A DNA stretch of 7,899 nucleotides, taken from assembly GCA_021159475.1 (NCBI GenBank), contig JAGGRS010000210.1:1-7899 (forward strand). Direction: 5' to 3'. The notes beneath the pieces are model-generated. The model was not told where the DNA came from. It made no database searches and saw only the letters and a program-made list of their open reading frames with translations. Below, one piece after another: positions 5,461 through 7,899 of this stretch. The stretch's first letter is position 1, and the number at the start of each line of letters is the position of its first letter. This DNA is from Candidatus Methanophagales archaeon (GTDB taxonomy: Archaea > Halobacteriota > Syntropharchaeia > Alkanophagales > Methanospirareceae). A program made the translations under genes and the position numbers.

Positions 5461-6135
5461 ATGGTGGAGAATGGAGGAGATGGGACACCTGAACCCGATA
5501 GGGAATATTTACAGAGATTGAGTGAATTGCAGCGCAGGAGGCGGTTAAGTGCCTCAGTGAGGAGGCATCAAATGGTGGCACGGGCGGAGATAGAACGGCT
5601 ATCGTCCTCTCTTGCGGTACCCGCGGATGTGAGGGAAGATAGTATCAGGATATACCGTGATGCGTGGGAGAAGGACCTGATTCATGGGCGTTCAATTGAG
5701 AAGATACTGGCAGCATCCTTGTATATGGCATGTCGGAAGCACAATGTGCCACGAACGCTCGATGAGATAGAGAATGTAACGAGTGTGGGGAAGAAGGATA
5801 TAATAAAGACGTGTAAGTTACTGGCGAATCGGCTGGGAATGAGGCTCGCTCCCGTGTCACCACTGGAATATGTTGGCAGGTTCTGTGCGAAATTGAAATT
5901 GAAGAAGCATGTGGAGGAGCGTGCTCGAGAGATAATAAAGGAGGCACTTGAGCGCGATATAACAAGCGGCAGAGGTCCAACTGGCATTGCCGCATCTGCG
6001 ATTTACATCGCTGCAATCCTGTGTGGCGAGCGTAAGACGCAGAAGGACGTTGCTGAAGCTACTGGTGTGACAGAAGTGACACTGAGGGTGAGATATAAGG
6101 AGATAGCCAGGAAATTGGGTATAAAAGTGGAATAA
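5461..6135 (+). CDS. tfb: TFB-like protein: two cyclin repeats, no zinc ribbon or B-reader
   Basis: TFB, the archaeal TFIIB, binds TBP and the BRE through two C-terminal cyclin repeats and recruits RNA polymerase through an N-terminal zinc ribbon and B-reader. Full-length TFB is about 300 residues or more; this one is 224. A short acidic, Gly-rich N-terminus (1-14) leads into a basic helix (LQRRRRLSASVRRHQ, 23-37) like the end of the B-linker. Repeat 1 (about 38-128) contains GRSIEKILAASLYMACRKHN and VPRTLDEI. Repeat 2 (about 131-222) contains SGRGPTGIAASAIYIAAIL and the BRE-reading helix VTEVTLRVRYKEI (203-215). No CxxC pair occurs in it. An in-frame TGA at 5455-5457 and the gar1 gene upstream leave no room for one. 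It is probably cotranscribed with gar1. It may be a core-only regulator or a minimal factor; a full-length TFB elsewhere is expected but not seen here. Confidence 0.88.
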   Translation: MVENGGDGTPEPDREYLQRLSELQRRRRLSASVRRHQMVARAEIERLSSSLAVPADVREDSIRIYRDAWEKDLIHGRSIEKILAASLYMACRKHNVPRTLDEIENVTSVGKKDIIKTCKLLANRLGMRLAPVSPLEYVGRFCAKLKLKKHVEERAREIIKEALERDITSGRGPTGIAASAIYIAAILCGERKTQKDVAEATGVTEVTLRVRYKEIARKLGIKVE

Positions 6136-6136
6136 A

Positions 6137-7897
6137 CTATAGATAATAATATCTACCCTTCTGTTTCTGTTCACGGTCCTTCGCCGAGCCTATCTTGTTT
6201 ATCCGGGGTCTAAGCGAGAGCTCATCGCGCCTGAAGGTCACACCCAGCTCCTTCAGGAAGGTATTCATACCCTCTCGCATCTCAAAACAGCCTTTTACCT
6301 CGCCCCGCACCCCCGGCTCACCTTCAAATACCATCAATCTATCACTCAATAAATCTATCAGGTAGATGTCATGGTCCACAATCAGCATTGAGACATCCCT
6401 CCGTTCGGCATACCGTCTTATGGTCTTTATCAAATGCACCTTCTGCTCCACATCCAGATGCGCTGAGGGCTCATCCAGCATATACAGCGATGCATGATGG
6501 CAGAGGCAGGCAGCTACTGCTACTATTTGCAGTTCGCCGCCACTGAGGTCTTTCACGCACTTATTCTCCAGCTCCGGCACTCCCAATGGCTTTAATACCT
6601 CTATAACTTCTGATTCACTTATATCCAGACGCTGGAACAACTCGCGCACGCTCATGTCACCCTTCTCCTTCAGCCCTATGTATTGCGGCTTATATGATAT
6701 CTTTATATCAAGTTCAATCCTGCCTTTCGTAGGCTCTATCTCTCCCGCCAATACTTTAACAAACGTGCTCTTACCTATTGCATTACGTCCGACCACGCCG
6801 AGAACCTCTCCCGATTCTATACTTCCCGCTTTCGCTTTCAGCACGAAGCCGTCATAACTCTTCTCAAACTCGCTATACGCGATGGATACGCGCCTCTCTT
6901 CTCCCTGTTTCTCCCTCGGCGGATGCGCCGTGAACTCTATTGGCTTATCCCTTATTCGCACGTTCTCCGCATGAAGGAATCCACTCAGATACTCATTTAT
7001 ACCCCTGCCTGTGCTCTTTGGCATTGTCACAACGCCGTATTCCGCGGGCTTACCATAGATGAGATGGATATAATCTGCGAGCATGTCCAGAATAGCGAGG
7101 TCATGTTCCACCACAACCACCGCACGGTCGTTCAAGACCTCTTTTATAACTCTCGCCACCCGCACACGTTGATAGATATCGAGATAGGGTGTGACCTCAT
7201 CGAAGAAGTAGAAATCCGCATCCCTTATCATACATGCGATAACCGCAACCCTCTGCAGTTCGCCGCCACTGAGCTCCTTTATATCTTTCTCCAGTGCCGC
7301 ATTGAGTTCAAGAGCATCTACAAGCTCGGCTGCCATCCCCCTCTCATCCGTGCCCTCCAGCAACTCCCGGACATTGCCACTGAAATAATCGGGAATGGCA
7401 TTTACGTATTGCGGTTTATAGGATACTTTAAGCCCACCTCTGGCGAGCCGTGCGAAATAATTCTGCAATTCTGAGCCTGCATATCGCTTTATTATCGCAT
7501 CCCAGCTGGCGGTTCTGGCACCGAGATTGGGAACTATCAGCCCTGATAGTATCTTTATTGCGGTGCTCTTGCCCGTTCCGTTCTCGCCCAGTAGCCCGGT
7601 TACTTTACCTGGCTTCGGTATCGGGAGTCCGTAGAGCACAAACCCGTTTTCGCCATATCTATGCGTCTCTTCTCCTGTAAGCTTATCAGGCAAGCCAATT
7701 ATAGAAATAGCCTCAAATGGGCACTTCTTTACGCATATCCCACAGCCCTCGCATAACTCCTCCGATATTATCGGCTTGCCATCCTCGCCTATAACTATCG
7801 TCTCTGCACCCGTGCGAACCATCGGGCAGTATTTTATGCATTCATACTGGCATTTCCGCGGCTGGCACCTATCTCGCTTCAGTATCGCTATTCGCAT
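6137..7897 (-). CDS. abce1: ABCE1/Rli1 ribosome-recycling ATPase
   Basis: ABCE1 splits ribosomes after termination, driven by two ATP sites and an Fe-S domain that swings against the small subunit; it is cytoplasmic and soluble. The 586 residues are complete from the standard start MRIAILKRDRCQP. Eight cysteines (C11, C16, C20, C24, C49, C52, C55, C59) form the two [4Fe-4S] sites. Nucleotide domain 1 has Walker A GENGTGKST (104-112), KPQY (161-164), signature LSGGELQR (209-216), Walker B FYFFDE (229-234) and H265. Domain 2 has Walker A GRNAIGKST (370-378), KPQY (403-406), LSGGELQI (451-458), LYMLDEPSAHLD (471-482) and H509. Both catalytic glutamates (E234, E476) are kept. Small departures are DEVTPYLD in place of the commoner DEPSSYLD and the Ile after the second signature. 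The C-terminus (571-586) is a basic, Tyr-ending tail. Its promoter lies outside the window, and its stop is one base from the TFB-like gene. Confidence 0.97.
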   Translation of the reverse strand: MRIAILKRDRCQPRKCQYECIKYCPMVRTGAETIVIGEDGKPIISEELCEGCGICVKKCPFEAISIIGLPDKLTGEETHRYGENGFVLYGLPIPKPGKVTGLLGENGTGKSTAIKILSGLIVPNLGARTASWDAIIKRYAGSELQNYFARLARGGLKVSYKPQYVNAIPDYFSGNVRELLEGTDERGMAAELVDALELNAALEKDIKELSGGELQRVAVIACMIRDADFYFFDEVTPYLDIYQRVRVARVIKEVLNDRAVVVVEHDLAILDMLADYIHLIYGKPAEYGVVTMPKSTGRGINEYLSGFLHAENVRIRDKPIEFTAHPPREKQGEERRVSIAYSEFEKSYDGFVLKAKAGSIESGEVLGVVGRNAIGKSTFVKVLAGEIEPTKGRIELDIKISYKPQYIGLKEKGDMSVRELFQRLDISESEVIEVLKPLGVPELENKCVKDLSGGELQIVAVAACLCHHASLYMLDEPSAHLDVEQKVHLIKTIRRYAERRDVSMLIVDHDIYLIDLLSDRLMVFEGEPGVRGEVKGCFEMREGMNTFLKELGVTFRRDELSLRPRINKIGSAKDREQKQKGRYYYL

Positions 7898-7899
7898 CT

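Noticed and set aside
6923..7474. A 183-codon open frame on the plus strand opposite ABCE1
   Set aside because: It is antisense to highly conserved ABCE1 sequence, its translation lacks any recognisable domain, and such mirror frames are common opposite this codon use.
1..7899. CRISPR arrays, insertion sequences, phage genes or attachment sites
   Set aside because: No spaced direct repeats, transposase or integrase motifs, or inverted-repeat-flanked segments were seen. The genes are mainly core archaeal functions.

Overview
The window is an archaeal chromosome segment, most likely euryarchaeal. Four things support this: a purP-type purine gene, a Gar1 H/ACA RNP protein, TFB-type transcription factor repeats, and a ribosome-recycling ABCE1 ATPase with its eight-cysteine iron-sulfur domain. 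Promoters are archaeal TATA boxes, several with very short leaders. Base composition is moderate and similar across the window, and I see no insertion sequence, phage or CRISPR signal. A DUF2284-type Fe-S protein fits an anaerobe. A methanogen or methane/alkane-oxidising lineage (for example ANME-1 or Syntrophoarchaeum relatives) is a guess, not shown by the sequence.

Left part (1-2268): a possible tail of a plus-strand gene ends at 43. An unrecognised 289-residue protein (73-942, minus) lies just downstream of a complete tRNA-Leu(UAA) gene (984-1067, minus). The tRNA and purP (1135-2268, plus) are divergent and appear to share one TATA element.

Middle (2279-5129): a three-gene minus-strand operon starts at 3900. 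It encodes a compact stand-alone IMP cyclohydrolase (PurH N-domain type), a small unrecognised protein with a possible nuclease-like metal site, and a DUF2284 eight-cysteine protein. Divergent from it is a 12-helix MFS transporter (3963-5129, plus). The 62-base spacer between them seems to hold two interleaved promoters. PurP (AICAR to FAICAR) and the cyclohydrolase (FAICAR to IMP) together would supply the last two steps of IMP synthesis.

Right part (5130-7899): gar1 is followed at once by a TFB-like gene whose Shine-Dalgarno begins inside the gar1 stop codon. This TFB has both cyclin repeats but no N-terminal zinc ribbon or B-reader, the most unusual feature here. ABCE1 (6137-7897, minus) converges on it with a single base between the two stop codons.

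No intergenic stretch exceeds about 75 bases. The points most worth a second look are the TFB core-only protein, the cyclohydrolase with Ile where Tyr is expected, and the possible nuclease-like operon partner.
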